DNA from: Sinohyriopsis cumingii
Taxonomy: Eukaryota > Mollusca > Bivalvia > Unionida > Unionidae
NCBI GenBank assembly: GCA_028554795.2
Contig: CM068827.1
Span: 69,927,809-69,991,808 of the forward strand
Reading direction: 5' to 3'
DNA: 64,000 nt
Numbering within the stretch: the first letter of the stretch is position 1; each line of letters begins with the position of its first letter. Under the pieces are notes generated by a model, which had not been told where the DNA came from, searched no databases, and worked only from the letters and a program-made list of their open reading frames with translations. This document shows positions 36,922 to 50,900 of this stretch, one piece after another. A program made the translations under genes and the position numbers.

Positions 36922-37959
36922 TTGTGCTCAGTTTCATTATTATGCGCAGATCTTGTTTTAAAATAAAACTTTATAGATAATCATGATTAAACGCAGATCT
37001 CGCTCTGTATCTAGAATTAGAACGCTAGTGTGAAAGTACTTACGCAGTAAAATATAGCGCGCGTAAAACAATCTAATTTGGGGGAAATGAATAATAGTTT
37101 GTTTTTTTTTAAATACAATTGCCACACCCTTCAATCGTGTAAACGTTTTGCAAAGTGAAATCAGTCTGGCCTATATCATTGATTGTGGATGTATTGCATC
37201 TTTTCTGTGCGACCAAAATATATTGCTGGCATAAGATTATTCATCGCCACTACACTGTGTATATTGTCTGTGGCAGAGTTAGCATGAGAATATTTTCTGT
37301 AGTTTGAGATTATTTTCTGCTGGCAGAGAATATGTTATACCAGCTTATGGCAGAGAATATGTTGTACCAACTTACGGCAGAGAATATTTTTATATTCAAC
37401 AACTACCGCATTATAGATAAGTGAAAAAAAAATTCCTAAGATTGATGCGCGTAGGATATTAAATCACCGTTACGCTGAAATGCATCACACAGATTTGTCA
37501 AAGAGGCCCATAATATGCTTCATGTCTTTTCAAACAAATATCCAGTTCATATTTATAAAAATCTACTTAGGAGTTATCTTGGAGGTGCAACGATGTGAAC
37601 TTGGCTAATATTATGAGAAAAAACACAACTTGAAGCAATTGTTTGTTGTTCTGCAGGAAAAACAAAGTCGCTGACTTTGACTAGAGCACATCGTAAACAT
37701 AACGAAACGAATGAATAATACAACGACGACGACGACGATGATGATGATGACATTCAAACAACAAAGGAATATAGTAGCCAAAGTAATAAATATCACCCCC
37801 CCCAAAAAAAAAAAAACAATCAGATTTTTTTTAGTATTAATTTAACAATGACATATAAATTACGAAAAACTATACAACGTGCTAGAAGCGAAACGGCTGG
37901 CCCTATATGACAAATTTACCAGTAACAATGACGGATTATTTATATAAGTTTCACCTCCC
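36922..37959. other. No gene, small repeats
   Basis: Three copies of a roughly 26-base unit around 'ggcagagaatatgttgtacc' lie at about 37,315-37,395. A (GAC)n(GAT)n trinucleotide run lies at 37,723-37,750. Confidence 0.55.
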
Positions 37960-39345
37960 GTTGGACATTATGTGATACAAACATGTAATGAAAATTTACA
38001 AGTTGGTGTGCAACTTTACACTGGGAAAATAGGGGTACTTAATGGAAGTGATGCAAAATTGGAGGAATTAATATCTGAGTTAGGATCTCACCTATTTGAC
38101 ATGAATCGTGAATATGTGCTTGTTTATGTAACAGAGCACAGGGTACTAACGCCGCAATGTGTTTCTTAAATCGCTCTAGGTTACGATTAAATACTTGAGG
38201 CAAAGCTCACTTCGCCCGCAGAATGATCAAGACCCATGATGATAATAAGTGTTCTAAAGCCGCATATTTCTGGATGGGTCTTTCATGGCAAAATTAGCGC
38301 AACTGCTTTCAAACTTCATGAACATTATCACATCACAGGCGCGCATAGAAGAGAACGTAAAGCCTGCACATTAAACAAAATAACATTCCCTGTGGTGTTT
38401 TATAACTTGCGTGCGTTTGATAGCTGCTTAATAATGCAAGCAATAACAAAATCATCAAAGGCACCAAAAAGAGTAATTCCAAACAATATGGATAAATATG
38501 ACCTTTAGGATTTGTTAGTTGCAATTCATTGACGCGCTTCGGTGTTTCGATTCCAACCTTGATAAACTAATCAGTAACCTTGCTGCAGATGGCATTGATA
38601 CATTGAATTCTTAGTAGTGAATAAGGTCGTGCCGCTGATAATTGAGAGTTCGGTTTCCTCTCAAACAAAACAGTAAATATCCTTACCCAGTACATGAGTA
38701 GTTGGGAGAAGTTTGATGAAACTCAGAGTCTTTTACTCATCACTGTCTCCAGAGGTAATTTAGAAGAAGAAAAAGATTATGAACATGCATACACCGTATG
38801 ACCCGCGTTCGAATGCAACAACCCTGGCGACTAGCACGATTTGTATTTAAGAACAGATGCGTTTTAACTCGCGAATGTCATTGAGATGTTTCGGGATACG
38901 GACATGCGTGTGTACAAATTCGATCCACCTCACACTTTTTCGTCATCGGGAATCACTGGGATTCGCTGCTGTTCAAAATTAAAGTGGAGTTGGAATTACT
39001 CACCGACATTAATCGAAATTGTATTTGTTAAGCGTGGAATCCATGGCGCGATTTCTATGGTGAGCCACTGCTATTCTCGTGGCAATAACCCATACTTGGA
39101 CATATATGACCCCGCTTTCCCAAATTCATATATCAGATATCTAGACTCCACTAATCGTTATGAATGGGCTATGATTTTCCCCTGCCTGTTTGAGGTTTTC
39201 AATGGATGTATCCTTTATCAGTCTGGAATTGTAGACCAGTCCGAACCCAAGCTTACTGAATGCACCAAACGTGTCCAAAATCTTCGGAGAAAAAACAATT
39301 ACTGGTGTTTACTCCATATGCGAAATATGTAGTTATATTTACATT
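37960..39345 (+). pseudogene. Polinton/Maverick-like protein-primed DNA polymerase B, decayed
   Basis: In successive broken frames, a block with 'HYHITGAHRRE' followed by 'PVVFYNLRAFDSCLIMQAI' corresponds to the HCHITG zinc-region and Exo II-type segment of the Polinton/adintovirus polymerase. Next come 'VIPNNMDKY', a stop-ridden stretch, and at 38,886-39,332 'GAISMVSHCYSRGNNPYL' with 'YLDSTNRYEWAM', the palm motif A region (Y-L-D-x-N-x-Y-G-W-A-M in the family). In-frame stops and frameshifts interrupt it throughout. Downstream palm and thumb motifs were not recovered. The open stretch at 37,972-38,169 immediately upstream is of uncertain identity. This is an old copy in the host genome with no intact protein. 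Confidence 0.8.
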
Positions 39346-40815
<1,470 letters not shown>

Positions 40816-42700
40816 TTGCAAAATTTTCCTGATCGACTTCATTCCTTTGAACCTAATTTATTACTTCATTACTTTGAACCCGATTTATTGCTTTTCATTG
40901 AAACATATGGAGTTCTTGAGGCAGTCCGTGATCAGTATGTACTTTCATGCATGTGTAGGTCTGCTGGCGGTTGCATATATTATGGTGTGATCTTCGCTGA
41001 CAAGAGGGTGCGAATGCTGGTCTTTTGGTGGTCCTTGACGAGCCAATTAAAAATAGAGTAATTAGACCTGTTAAGATTTTTAAATAAATGTTCTATCGTG
41101 ACGTTAAGGTTGGCCTAGGCGAAAATCAGCTTAGAAAACTAAAACGCGCAATAAAAAAATGAATATAGTGGGCTCACATCGAGGCTTTTTCTGAACAAGT
41201 TAACTGGAATGGTCCCCGTGCGACTGATCCAAACAGACTAAAATAAATCTTGGTAGTTGTTATGTATTTCCAGGAACGACGTTTACTTCCTCTCGCACAA
41301 ATTATCACGACAGTACTGTTATAGATCGTTCAGCTCCGCATCACGAATGATATCCGAGCTTAAAGTTTAATGAATTTTCACTTAAACATCATCATAATGT
41401 AATTAAAGTTTCCGAATTCATTTCGCACATGCATGATTTCAACACAATTGGGACTACTGACTTGCAACTTAATCGAATTTAATGCAGTCAGACAAACGAA
41501 CACCTCGGTAACATCAAAGTTATCTAAGTCAGATGTGATGGAAATGCAAATGGTTCGTGAAGATCATCAATTTCTCGCAGCGATTCTAACCGTGTTAGTT
41601 GCTGCAGCTGCTTTGGTTGCAAAAGCAGCCGCGCTAGATGCGGTCGGAACAACATCCGGGATGGCTTTGTGAAAAGCGATAGATGATGCAATAGCGTCTC
41701 AAAAAATCTACGACTTTTCACCTCGTAAAAGAATAAAAAAGGAAACGTCTTCGATTGCCAGGAGCAACTCGCAGAATACTCCAATAATCATGCTTGAGAG
41801 ACGCAAAAACTGACTTCCAGAAAATTTGCAACGACGGCTTACACCTATCCTGAGAAATTTAAAGAAGTAAAGTCCAAAGAGCTACCTCAGAAATTATAAG
41901 GTTTCACTACAGACTTGCAGGAGTCCTTGTTAGAGACACCGAAATGATAAAACGCCAAGCTAAAGAGGACGGTCATTCAAGGCTCTCCATCCATCACCAC
42001 AGTATGAAGTTTCCCGTCTGGATCTATTTTTCTTATACCGACAGAATTAACACCCGACGCAGAAAAGTTTCGTTAGTGGGCAACATTCGCAGTACCGAAC
42101 ACAGTATCGTCCAAATTAGCAACTCCCAGGACAAGACAAGCTTAGCTCAGGCTAGTCGTGGGTCTAACGTATGCTGACAAGAACAAGACCGCAGAATGGA
42201 ACCGATCATATGACAAACGGACAGATCAAAAGAAGGAAGTGAAGCATACCTCTTGCTACAGTAGGCAAGCATAACTAACGAGGCCGCGTATTGTTACAGA
42301 AGCTCACGTGTTTCGAGGGTCCGATTTCCCAGACGGAAAATACATTCACGTAAATCATCATCAAAAGCATTTCGATGTCATCACTAGTATCACAGGATTT
42401 CCTAAGTGTTACGAACATCATCGCATGAAACAAGCTGAACAGTAGAAAAGTGCTTGTGAATTATTGAGATCGTGCTCAACTTGTGGACAGCTCATTCGAA
42501 CTAAAGACTCCAGGGCACGCGTATGTTCATGAAAGAAAAGATGCACTTTTTATGACCAAGTCGTTGACTTTGAACATCAGTATCTAAAACTACAAGAATG
42601 AACTGGAGGAAAACCTGAAGAAAGACCAGTAAAACTGGAGAAAACAATGTGAATTTCACCTTTTTTAACTTAGAATTTGCACAAGAAACGCATTCACGTC
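40816..42700 (+). pseudogene. Further Polinton-like remnants (small and structural ORFs, possible PolB N-terminal zinc region)
   Basis: Fragments in broken frames: a basic 'GLGENQLRKLKRAIKK' block (about 41,110) of the type found in small Polinton ORFs; an alanine-rich 'AAALVAKAAALDAVGTTSGM' block (41,590-41,670) followed by 'KAIDDAIASQKIYDFSPRKR'; and at about 42,340-42,600 'HFDVITSITGF' followed by spaced Cys residues, which resembles the N-terminal region of Polinton PolB. That last piece lies downstream of the palm fragment at 39 kb, so the region is rearranged or contains two elements. Assignments are from memory and weaker than the polymerase call. Confidence 0.5.
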
Positions 42701-43037
42701 ATTAATTTCTGCTTAACTCATCGGGCGTTTATAAGAACTTATATTATTTTCATTGTCGCATTGTATATAAGGTTCATAAATTAATTCGTTATCATTTTAC
42801 ATGTTCTTGTTTTAATAACAGTCTATAGATGTGTTTAATGTTCCATTTAGATGTAACCTCAGAGGAAGCCTTTGATTATTCACTGGAGTTGTCTTTGACT
42901 CTGGACTAAAATATCAGTATGGGATTATTGCGAATTTATTCAAAGGAGTTTTGGATAATGCCATTATAATACACCAAGACTGTTAGCACATCATCAAATT
43001 TGAGGACCTGGAGTTCATTCGTAAAACTCGATTACTG

Positions 43038-43944
43038 TGTTACGTATATCTGAAGTAATATATATTTATTTCAATTTAATTGTTTGTTTTTTAAATTACA
43101 TGCTATTGTAATGTAAATTTATTCAATGGACATGATATGTTTCCAGAAAATTGGTTGACCTGAATCGTTCTTTTTATAAACACCAGGTGTTGGCCTGGAT
43201 GCTGACCTTGATTAAAAATTAGTAAACAAAGTTCTATTTTATTTTAAAATGATTGGTTGTTGTCAAGGTCATGATGGGGCTACGTAGGTTAAGAAGCAAA
43301 CACATTTTTGTTTTTAATTCTGGAAATAAAATCATTGGTCTAATCAAGGCCATATTTTGTGTACGTGATATAAACACGATCACGTGACACACACCCCTCT
43401 GATTTCGCAACTAGAGAGAATTTGGAAACTGCGTCTTATGATACAATATAACCTTTGTTTTAGAGAGAGAGAGATCTCAGTGTTGGGCTTCTTTTTTTTT
43501 TTTACTGATGTCAAGTTATTTTGTTGTAGCCAGATCTGGATCTATAATTTTATTCAGATCATTTGGATAACAAAAGGATTAATTCTTTATTCTCTGGAAA
43601 TATTTGGAGAGTGCTCATATAGAACTTTTGGAAAGACATTGTTTACAAATTTAATTTGGATTTCCAACACCGGAGTGCCATTATTTGTATTTCTACAAGG
43701 AACTGTAGATAAGCACAGTACTAACTATAGCATATGCCATCGTCATCCGTCTTTTGCAAAATAATTCGTGGATTATTCTTAGATTAGTTTTGGATTTGAT
43801 TCTTGAAACAGTTAGTTCTTATTTTATTTTATTTTTCATTTCTACAGAATTTTTACAGGGAAATAAATTATTTGTTAAATTTTTAAAAGCGTGTTGTTTT
43901 CACTCTTTCTGTCTTACTGTTTATTCGAGCCTAAACACGTAACA
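43038..43944 (+). mobile_element. 5' LTR of a Gypsy-like retrotransposon
   Basis: Starts TGTTACG and ends CGTAACA, a 7-base inverted terminus. It aligns with 13,035-13,966 and with the 6,495-6,756 fragment. 'actg' occurs on both sides (43,034-43,037 and 43,945-43,948), a possible 4-base target-site duplication, which would fit a solo LTR. The leader and gag remnant that follow argue instead for a 5' LTR. Confidence 0.75.
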
Positions 43945-44072
43945 ACTGGATTAAATTAATAATGCTGCCACTTTTTCATTTTGTGACTTAGAGAATTAAA
44001 TTGTTTTACAAAACTTGTTTGATTAGATTTTTTCTTATACTTAGTTTAAGACCATAGAATCGTAATTGAAAT

Positions 44073-44090
44073 TCCAGGCTCGTCCGGGAT
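44073..44090 (+). promoter_or_regulatory. Primer-binding site resembling the tRNA-Pro type
   Basis: 'tccaggctcgtccgggat' matches 15 of 18 bases of the classical proline-tRNA primer-binding site TGGGGGCTCGTCCGGGAT, with all 14 bases at the 3' side identical. It lies about 130 bases beyond the LTR end and not directly next to it, so either an insertion separates them or the LTR boundary is further right than I place it. Confidence 0.6.
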
Positions 44091-44579
44091 AAGAATTTCT
44101 GAAAAATATTTGAACGATATTCAATTTTTTTTAACATTAATACATTTTGTTTCGGAATTTCTATGTCCTGGTATTTTGATTTTACATGTTGAAGCCATCA
44201 AACTTCCACAAGATCATTTAGAGTGGAGAGCTGTATTTCTAATCCGACCAAAGAAGGGTTGAAGTGTATAAAACAATAAGGAGCTGCTATTCTATTTCAG
44301 AAGTACCTGTACTAAAACGGGAAATAAAAAATATTTTGATACAATATTTGGTGGAAACGAATATATTTTGAAACAAGTGGTTTTGGATTTAATTTATGAA
44401 TCTCTGTCTGGTCCTGAACAAAAGTTATAGAATTGAAATTTTTAAAAACCAGGTGGAAATAAAATTAAGAAAACTTCACATCATAAAATAAAGAAAATCA
44501 ATCGAAAATGTAACTGCAGAAAGAAGAAAGGTGAATGAAAATGCAAACGAACAAAGAAGAAACGGAAATGCAATTGAAA

Positions 44580-44960
44580 TAAAGGACGTGAAATGGCAAT
44601 CAGAAAGCACTCCCCAAAAAGTTCAGGTTTTGATATTACCAAACATATTAGGCAAGTGCCCCGTTTTACAGGGAATGAAGTAGATCAATATTTTCCGCAT
44701 TTTGAAACATAGCTGAAAAGTTTAATTGGTCAAAGAGAACTGGACCTTGTTATTAAAGAGTGTCAAATCTCGTGATCTCTGAACTTCTTTGATGATACAT
44801 GAAAGTGCTATTCATGATGTAATTAAGGAACATATCTTGCAGGGTTATGAGTTGGTACCTGAGACTTATCAACATATGTTTAGGAATTGTAAAACGGAAA
44901 CTTGCTTGTGTTTCTTTTGTGTAGTATGCATGCCATAGAAAGATAACATGAAGATACAAA
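44580..44960 (+). pseudogene. LTR-retrotransposon gag, decayed
   Basis: A frame beginning near 44,620 gives 'FDITKHIRQVPRFTGNEVDQ' followed by 'YFPHFET', the start of a gag family common in animal Gypsy-type elements (F-D-I-x-K-x-I-R-x-V-P-x-F). Shifted frames continue with 'HDVIKEHILQGYELVPETYQ', the next conserved gag block. Multiple stops and frameshifts are present. No pol or 3' LTR was recognised downstream before the inverted-duplication boundary at 45,639. Confidence 0.7.
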
Positions 44961-45638
44961 GGCAGAAAACAATTATTTTAATAACAAGAATAAGCCACTA
45001 AAAAGTACAATACAACACAGCAACATGCAATGCGGATGCAATTTAGCTATATACATTGGTATCACAATTATCCGTTGCACAGGCATAGCCAATTCGTTCT
45101 TACAATTATGCTCCAATATCAATGAGCAAAATACAACTTTTTCTAAACAAATTGAATCTGGTTATAGGACACACGGTATTAATTATACGGAAGAACTGTG
45201 AACCAGTCTAGAAATGGGTGGGCAAATAATAGAATATTTACGGGTTTGCTGGTCCATTATTGGTCAATAATGAAAATTAAAATTTTAGTAAAAATATCTT
45301 TTGAGAGCTTATCCTATATGTAATTTTAAAAAGATATAGACAAATTTCTACTGAAGCAATTTTAGTACTTTTATAGGCTTGACTCAGTGTACTCAAAAAT
45401 GAAAGTAGCACCTGATTCATTTGGTGCAGAATCAATAACATGTGTTTCATGCACATGTAGATAAACAAAATGCCGCGGTTCATATGGTGTTCTCCACACA
45501 TAAGCTTGCACCAAGGTTAGATGTGCATGGAGAATTATAGGTCTCATCATGAGCACCCAGAAATTTTAAATTATTGAATTTTGAATATGATAGTGTTTCC
45601 ATATGTTTACTATTAGAGTTGAATTAGTACCGTGAGTC
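44961..45638. other. Retrotransposon interior remnant or spacer, unassigned
   Basis: AT-rich. Frames are too broken to read. It ends where the right arm of the inverted duplication begins. Confidence 0.4.
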
Positions 45639-45960
45639 CTTTAACGAGAAGCCCATGCTTATAGGACCATCCATTCAGGAGGAGAAGCGATAACAATATT
45701 TTCAAGATGGCGACTGTGCTGCACCAATTTAATTTCGGATCTTCTAGACGAAAAGTTGAATGATTGTACAACGTTTCCTGGCAATCAGAAAATTAGTTGA
45801 GTATCGATAACAAACTGTTGCTTACGGAGGAAGAATGACGGACGACAGACCATTCACAGACTGTTTAAATATATGAATAATAGAGCTAAAAACAACCGAC
45901 ACCACCTCAAGATAAAACCCATTAAGTTATTTAAAAAGCAATAAATACCAGCATTCGCCT
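45639..45960 (-). repeat. Dispersed repeat, truncated by the inner breakpoint
   Basis: Counterpart of 11,338-11,561. The homologous sequence stops at 45,639, and the sequence further left does not resemble the repeat. Confidence 0.65.
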
Positions 45961-46040
45961 TCATTACAAATATTCCCATTATATTATATGCTGAATTTCT
46001 ATACTAATAATAACTTATATACTTCTTCATCAAATTTCCC

Positions 46041-46290
46041 GAGGAGCCGGGGTGGTTCAGTGGTTAGCTTGAGGGAATCGAAACATAGTAGTAGTAATTG
46101 GTTTCAAATCCTACCATGCAATTGGTGGGCTACAGTAGCGCGTCCTTGGGCAAGGCACTTTCATCCAATTGCCTCAACACTTCATAATCTATTTGTGTAG
46201 CTGTGCCGTTATAGACAAAACCAACCAAATTTCCTGTGTTCACAAAATGAAGTCCCGTTGTCTTACACAAAGGACACGCCATGTTTATGA
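46041..46290 (+). mobile_element. SINE family 3 (right-arm copy)
   Basis: Head 'GAGGAGCCGGGGTGGTTCAG', mirrored copy of 10,905-11,157. Confidence 0.7.
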
Positions 46291-46299
46291 CATATAAAT

Positions 46300-48526
46300 T
46301 ATACTTTGGCATAAGCCACTAAGCTATTGTACGATCCTGCTTACTCTGCAGTAACATCTGATGATCAATAGCACGCGGGTCTCCACAAACAATAAGCAAA
46401 ATTATAAAAAGCGACACAATCTCATTTTTTAAATCAACATGCCCCTCTAACCAACTGGTTCTAGGTCATGCATTGTTGCAATTTCTTTAATCTGGTTAAG
46501 ACAATATATTCTTGGTGTGAAATTAATTTTGTTTATGAATTTCAACCAAATATTCAAGGATATATGACATCCAATTTATTAGTCTCAAAATTAGCGATGT
46601 GCATCACTGTTGGATGTATGCATCATCACGGTGCAATGTCTCTTCTACGAAATATTATTTGCTAGCAGCGGGGCATCTGCAATGCCTACAAAATTAAACA
46701 GATTTCAAGAATTTACTGCGCTAATCTGGCACGTGTGGGTGGATTCTTTCAGTCAGAATCATTGTCTACAATACAAATGGATTAAACTTTTCATAAACCA
46801 GTATATGTTAAAATATCACACTTCACACGTTTTCAAGCAGACAATGAGTAATGGCTAAAATATACCACCCAAGTTTGAAAGATATATTTGGTACAGGCAA
46901 CAAAGCAAGACCAAGTGGTGTTTCAGACTTTAAGTGAACCTTTTTTGGATGCAGACCATTGCAAACAAGCTGGTCAATTATAAATGGCATCTTGGTCATT
47001 CTGTCTTTACGCTTTGCTACACTTACAACCATCAGATTGATCTACTTATTTTTCCGCGTACTTTCTGAAGCACTGTTGCTTGTGCAAATACCAAAATAAT
47101 CTCGAGTGTTCATGACACACAGCAGTGCTCCAACTTTTCAATACTTTACTGCATATACCGGTAGTTAATCTCCCGTCTCATCATCCCCTTAGGTGAATAT
47201 ATCTAGTGCTCGGATCACTCGAATATTTTGGGCGGTAGTGTTTATTGTAACGAGACATGTTGACTACAAGCGGTTCAGATCGCCATATACATCTTTGCAT
47301 ATTTAAATACCGTCTGATGATGCATTTATTTCAGTTCAGGTGCTCAGATTACCTCTGTTTACAGATCAATGAGAAATTTAACCAAACATTAATGCATTCA
47401 ATATTGAACTTACACCTACTTGTCTTCCCCATAAAACATTCTTTTCATCTTTCATCACACTTTTTTAAGCCTGATGTGAGGGATGCAACGTGGCAGGAAT
47501 AAATTTAATATCATTAAATAAAGTGTTATGTTTCCTTTTAATTTTTATATTTTCATGTAATATAGTATAAGGTGTATTTTAACTTCCTTACATAACTGAG
47601 TTTGAAACGGTGATTTTTAAAATGTAAGTTGAATCAGCTGGTCATGAAGCCATAAATTTTCTCAAAAGAATTTTTAAAAATCTAAAGTTTTATTTCGGTC
47701 ATGGTCAAATCGAGACTTTAATTTTATTTACACAAAAGTAGGGCAGTAGAAGGTATACAGATAAAGCCAGATGGCTAACAGGATAGTCTACTTAACTGTC
47801 TAAACAATAATTAGCTCAATTCAGCCTACGCAAGTACAGTTGGATACCTAACGTAAACTCAGATATGATCAAAAGTATTAGAACTAACCTGCTGCGAGAA
47901 AAGAAAACTTTATTAATGAAGAGATCAAGAAATATAGCCATTTTGTTAATGAAGAGATCAAGAAAGATAGCCATTGATTAAGCAATGGAATGAATTTATG
48001 TTCTGCGCCAAGGATTCATTAATGAAATTTAAAAACAGGGATGGAAAGAAATATTGCGGAATAAAGTTCGATATTTTCCTGAAAATCCTAGAAAACAACA
48101 TTCCATCGTCCGAAAAATAAAGAGATAAGAACTAACATTTTTTTCTTAGTTTTTGGTCAGAAAAATGCTGATCACATGGGAAACAAATTAATTAGTTTTT
48201 GGTCAGAAAAATGCTGATCACATGGGAAACAAATACATGTATCACGTCTTCTGGTATCCCTTATACTTTTATTTTAAAAATGTCCCCTGTATGTAAACTA
48301 AAAGTGGTTTCACATTTTGAGAAATGCTATTTGTGAATATTTTCAAACACTTTGAAAACACAAAGGTCTAGAAGTAGAACTAACGTGTATTAAATATGTT
48401 GACTAGAATAAAATTCGTAATTGGCCCTTTTATCATCGAGCTACTCTTTCTTCTACACAAGTCTTGTAATAAGTAATTTCGCGTATTTGTTTTATCACCA
48501 AAGCAACCATGATTGTTAAAAAAGAT
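46300..48526. other. Shared non-coding stretch (right arm)
   Basis: Mirror of 8,765-10,890. Contains an arm-specific local duplication of about 45 bases ('ttttggtcagaaaaatgctg' at about 48,151 and about 48,197) and another of about 35 bases ('aatgaagagatcaagaaa' at about 47,916 and 47,947). No gene called. Confidence 0.5.
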
Positions 48527-48817
48527 CACGTAACAGTTTGTTATTGTTGTTGTTGTTTTGTAGGGTTTAACTCCATTTCAACACATGATAGGCTATACAT
48601 AGCGGTCAGTATAAATGGTGGAGGAAGAACCCGGGGCAAACCCGGAAAGAACCACCGACCCACGGGAAGCTACTGGCAAGCTTTCTCACATACCCCATTG
48701 GCCGAACCCTATACTCAAACCCACAAAGAAAGAGGTGAGATGGCAATGATCCGTAACAGTGAGCGCTTTAGACCACTCAGGTACTCTGCCCCCCCCCCCG
48801 CCCCCATATAACAATTT
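48527..48817 (-). mobile_element. SINE family 2 (right-arm copy) with target-site duplications
   Basis: Flanked by 'cacgtaacagttt' (48,527-48,539) and 'catataacaattt' (48,805-48,817), the mirror of 8,484-8,764. A poly-C run (48,789-48,805) marks the head end. Confidence 0.85.
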
Positions 48818-49186
48818 AACTTTTAGTTTGTATTTAATATCGAATTTTTTGTGTTTTAATAATATTTTTGTTTATATTGATTTTTTGTTCCCATATGAAT
48901 ACATTGAGCTCTAGATGAAAGACTGACTATAATGTCAAATGTATAGCCGTATTAAAAATGAAATAAGTACATAAATAAATAAACAAATAAACTAAAAAAT
49001 ACACAAGGACGAATATGGCTGATAGCTGATGTTGGCTGGATACACAATGGACGGATGGCTTTGTAACCGTCAAGAAACACCTTTAGCTACACACAAAATA
49101 TTGTAAATGGGACTATCAAAAAGTTAATATTGGCGGAAACAATAGTCATACGCATGGTAGAGAATTTCTGATTATCCACTCTGTTT

Positions 49187-49530
49187 GGTGCAATGGCTCA
49201 GTGGTTAGCATGCCTTAGTCCCAATCAGTAGGTTTATGGTTCGAATCCTGCCCAGAACAGCCTAGATCGGTTGCCGTCTGTGGACAGGCCTCGGCAGTAA
49301 ATGGTTTCTCGCGAGCTGATTATCAACCACACTCCTCCTCCGTTTATGGCATTGGGATAAAAGGGGGTACGTCAATGCTGCAGACTCTGATGTCAAGATT
49401 AGACCGAATAAGTCAACTTCAGTGTCAAAAACTCAGAAAAAAGAAAGCAAACGGTCCCTTCATGGCTCTAATTCACTTTCAAATGACAGTAATATAAAGT
49501 TAAATGACTACATTTCTAAATAAAGACAAG
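49187..49530 (+). mobile_element. SINE family 4 (right-arm copy)
   Basis: Head 'GGTGCAATGGCTCAGTGGTT', B box 'GGTTCGAATCC'. Mirror of 7,760-8,097. The 3' limit is approximate. Confidence 0.75.
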
Positions 49531-49854
49531 TTAAGCTAACTCAAAAATAGGGTACACTGGTTGTTTCAAAATTCTGGGGTCGTCGAAAATGCATTTTTCT
49601 TAAAATTGAAAACTCTCTTATTGATGCTAATGGTTGTAAAGTGGTATTCTGTTGGGTTCTTAGAAGAAAGGTCTAAGTTCGAACCTTTTAGTATTTACTT
49701 AGTGATATGTATATTCTATAATGTCTTTCTGCAGAGATCCAAAAGCTTGATATTTTTAGGCTTAAATGGATTACCCGTACAGCAAACACACAAATTCTGC
49801 ATTTCCTACTTATTTATGATAGTGAACATGTCATGATATATTCTACAATTTCTT

Positions 49855-49860
49855 TTTATT
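49855..49860 (-). promoter_or_regulatory. Polyadenylation signal AATAAA (right-arm methyltransferase)
   Basis: Reverse-complement AATAAA, 77 bases past the stop codon of the minus-strand exon, conserved with 7,420-7,425. Confidence 0.65.
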
Positions 49861-49937
49861 GCAGAGATTCGGTTATTTTTATGTATTTACATTATCTGGA
49901 TCAAAATTAAAGGCAATTAAATAGATGAAAACGATAG

Positions 49938-50435
49938 CTATGACATATATATTTCCATGTCCACTATCTCCGAACTGTTCTTTCGGCGATATACATTGAC
50001 ATTTCTTTTCAAATAATCAATGGAACACATGTTCTGTACTTTCTTGGAATCTTCTTGGTCATGTCTGAATCCGAGTTTGTCAAAAACGTCAATTACATAG
50101 GAAAGTGGCTGGGTGTTAATATGCGAGTATCCACCTTGTCCAGGGACCGCCCAACTTAGGATCACGCCCTCACGGGCGTGGCGAACAATGTTATCCAGGA
50201 AAATACTTTCGAATTTGTGTGGTATATGTTCGGCAACCTCCAGACTAAAAATCCAATCGTAAAGAGGAATTCCATATTGAGGCACTGTCAAGTCCATGTA
50301 TTTTACACGGCCGTTACTAGCTTTTTCTGCGTAAGGTGCGCCGTCGTATGCGTCACACAATATTACCTTTCCGGAATCGCTTATGATTTGCTGATACCTG
50401 CCGGGGCCATCTCCAAAGCTGGCAACTTTTTTCCC
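49938..50435 (-). CDS. SAM-dependent methyltransferase, terminal exon (right-arm copy)
   Basis: Same 498-base exon as 6,846-7,343, on the minus strand, with intact acceptor 'gtttcag' and TAG stop. It is fully open for 165 codons. By hand comparison it differs from the left copy at 7 bases: five silent changes plus two adjacent changes that turn Tyr into Gly, giving PGQGGYSH here. Motif I (VASFGDGPGRY) and 'DWIFSLEVAEHIP' are identical. The extent of preservation suggests that this copy is constrained, young or recently converted. Its upstream exon (51,939-52,067) is also open, but no first exon or promoter is visible, so whether it is expressed is unknown. Confidence 0.8.
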   Translation of the reverse strand, partial: GKKVASFGDGPGRYQQIISDSGKVILCDAYDGAPYAEKASNGRVKYMDLTVPQYGIPLYDWIFSLEVAEHIPHKFESIFLDNIVRHAREGVILSWAVPGQGGYSHINTQPLSYVIDVFDKLGFRHDQEDSKKVQNMCSIDYLKRNVNVYRRKNSSEIVDMEIYMS

Positions 50436-50462
50436 CTGAAACAACGTCAGATAAACCGTATA

Positions 50463-50463
<1 letters not shown>

Positions 50464-50495
<32 letters not shown>

Positions 50496-50503
50496 TGTAT
50501 GTA

Positions 50504-50545
<42 letters not shown>

Positions 50546-50644
50546 CGTGCGCGCGCGCGCGTGCGTGCGTGCGTGCGTGTGTATGTATGTATGTATGTAT
50601 GTATGTATGTATGTATGTATGTATGTATGTATGTATGTATGTAT
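50464..50644. repeat. Expanded compound microsatellite (GTAT)n(GT)n(GC/GT)n(GTAT)n
   Basis: Counterpart of the roughly 57-base (ATAC)n at 6,757-6,813, here about 180 bases with a (GT)n and GC-rich core. It lies about 30 bases from the splice acceptor of the minus-strand methyltransferase exon. Confidence 0.95.
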
Positions 50645-50900
50645 TGTCACGTGTTTAGGCTCTTAACAAATAATTAATTTCCCTAGAAAAAGAAAGTAAA
50701 AATGAAACAAAGAACTTACGGTTTTACGAGTCAAATCCAAAAATAATCCAGGAATAATCCAAGAATTACAAAAATAGAAGTCCTAGTAATAAAACGTCCT
50801 AATGAAACTGAGTTCGAATCCCGATGAAATCCAAAATGGAGGGCGATGATAAACTTGTGTTGTACACATCAAGAGGTATCCTCTTACCAAGTAACATGTA
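50645..50900 (-). mobile_element. LTR fragment (right-arm copy)
   Basis: Mirror of 6,495-6,756; the terminus is 'cctaaacacgtgaca' on the minus strand. Confidence 0.68.

Noticed and set aside
49938..50666. Plus-strand frame opposite the right methyltransferase exon, and its left mirror at 6,726-7,103
   Set aside because: Antisense shadow of the real exon that extends into a microsatellite.
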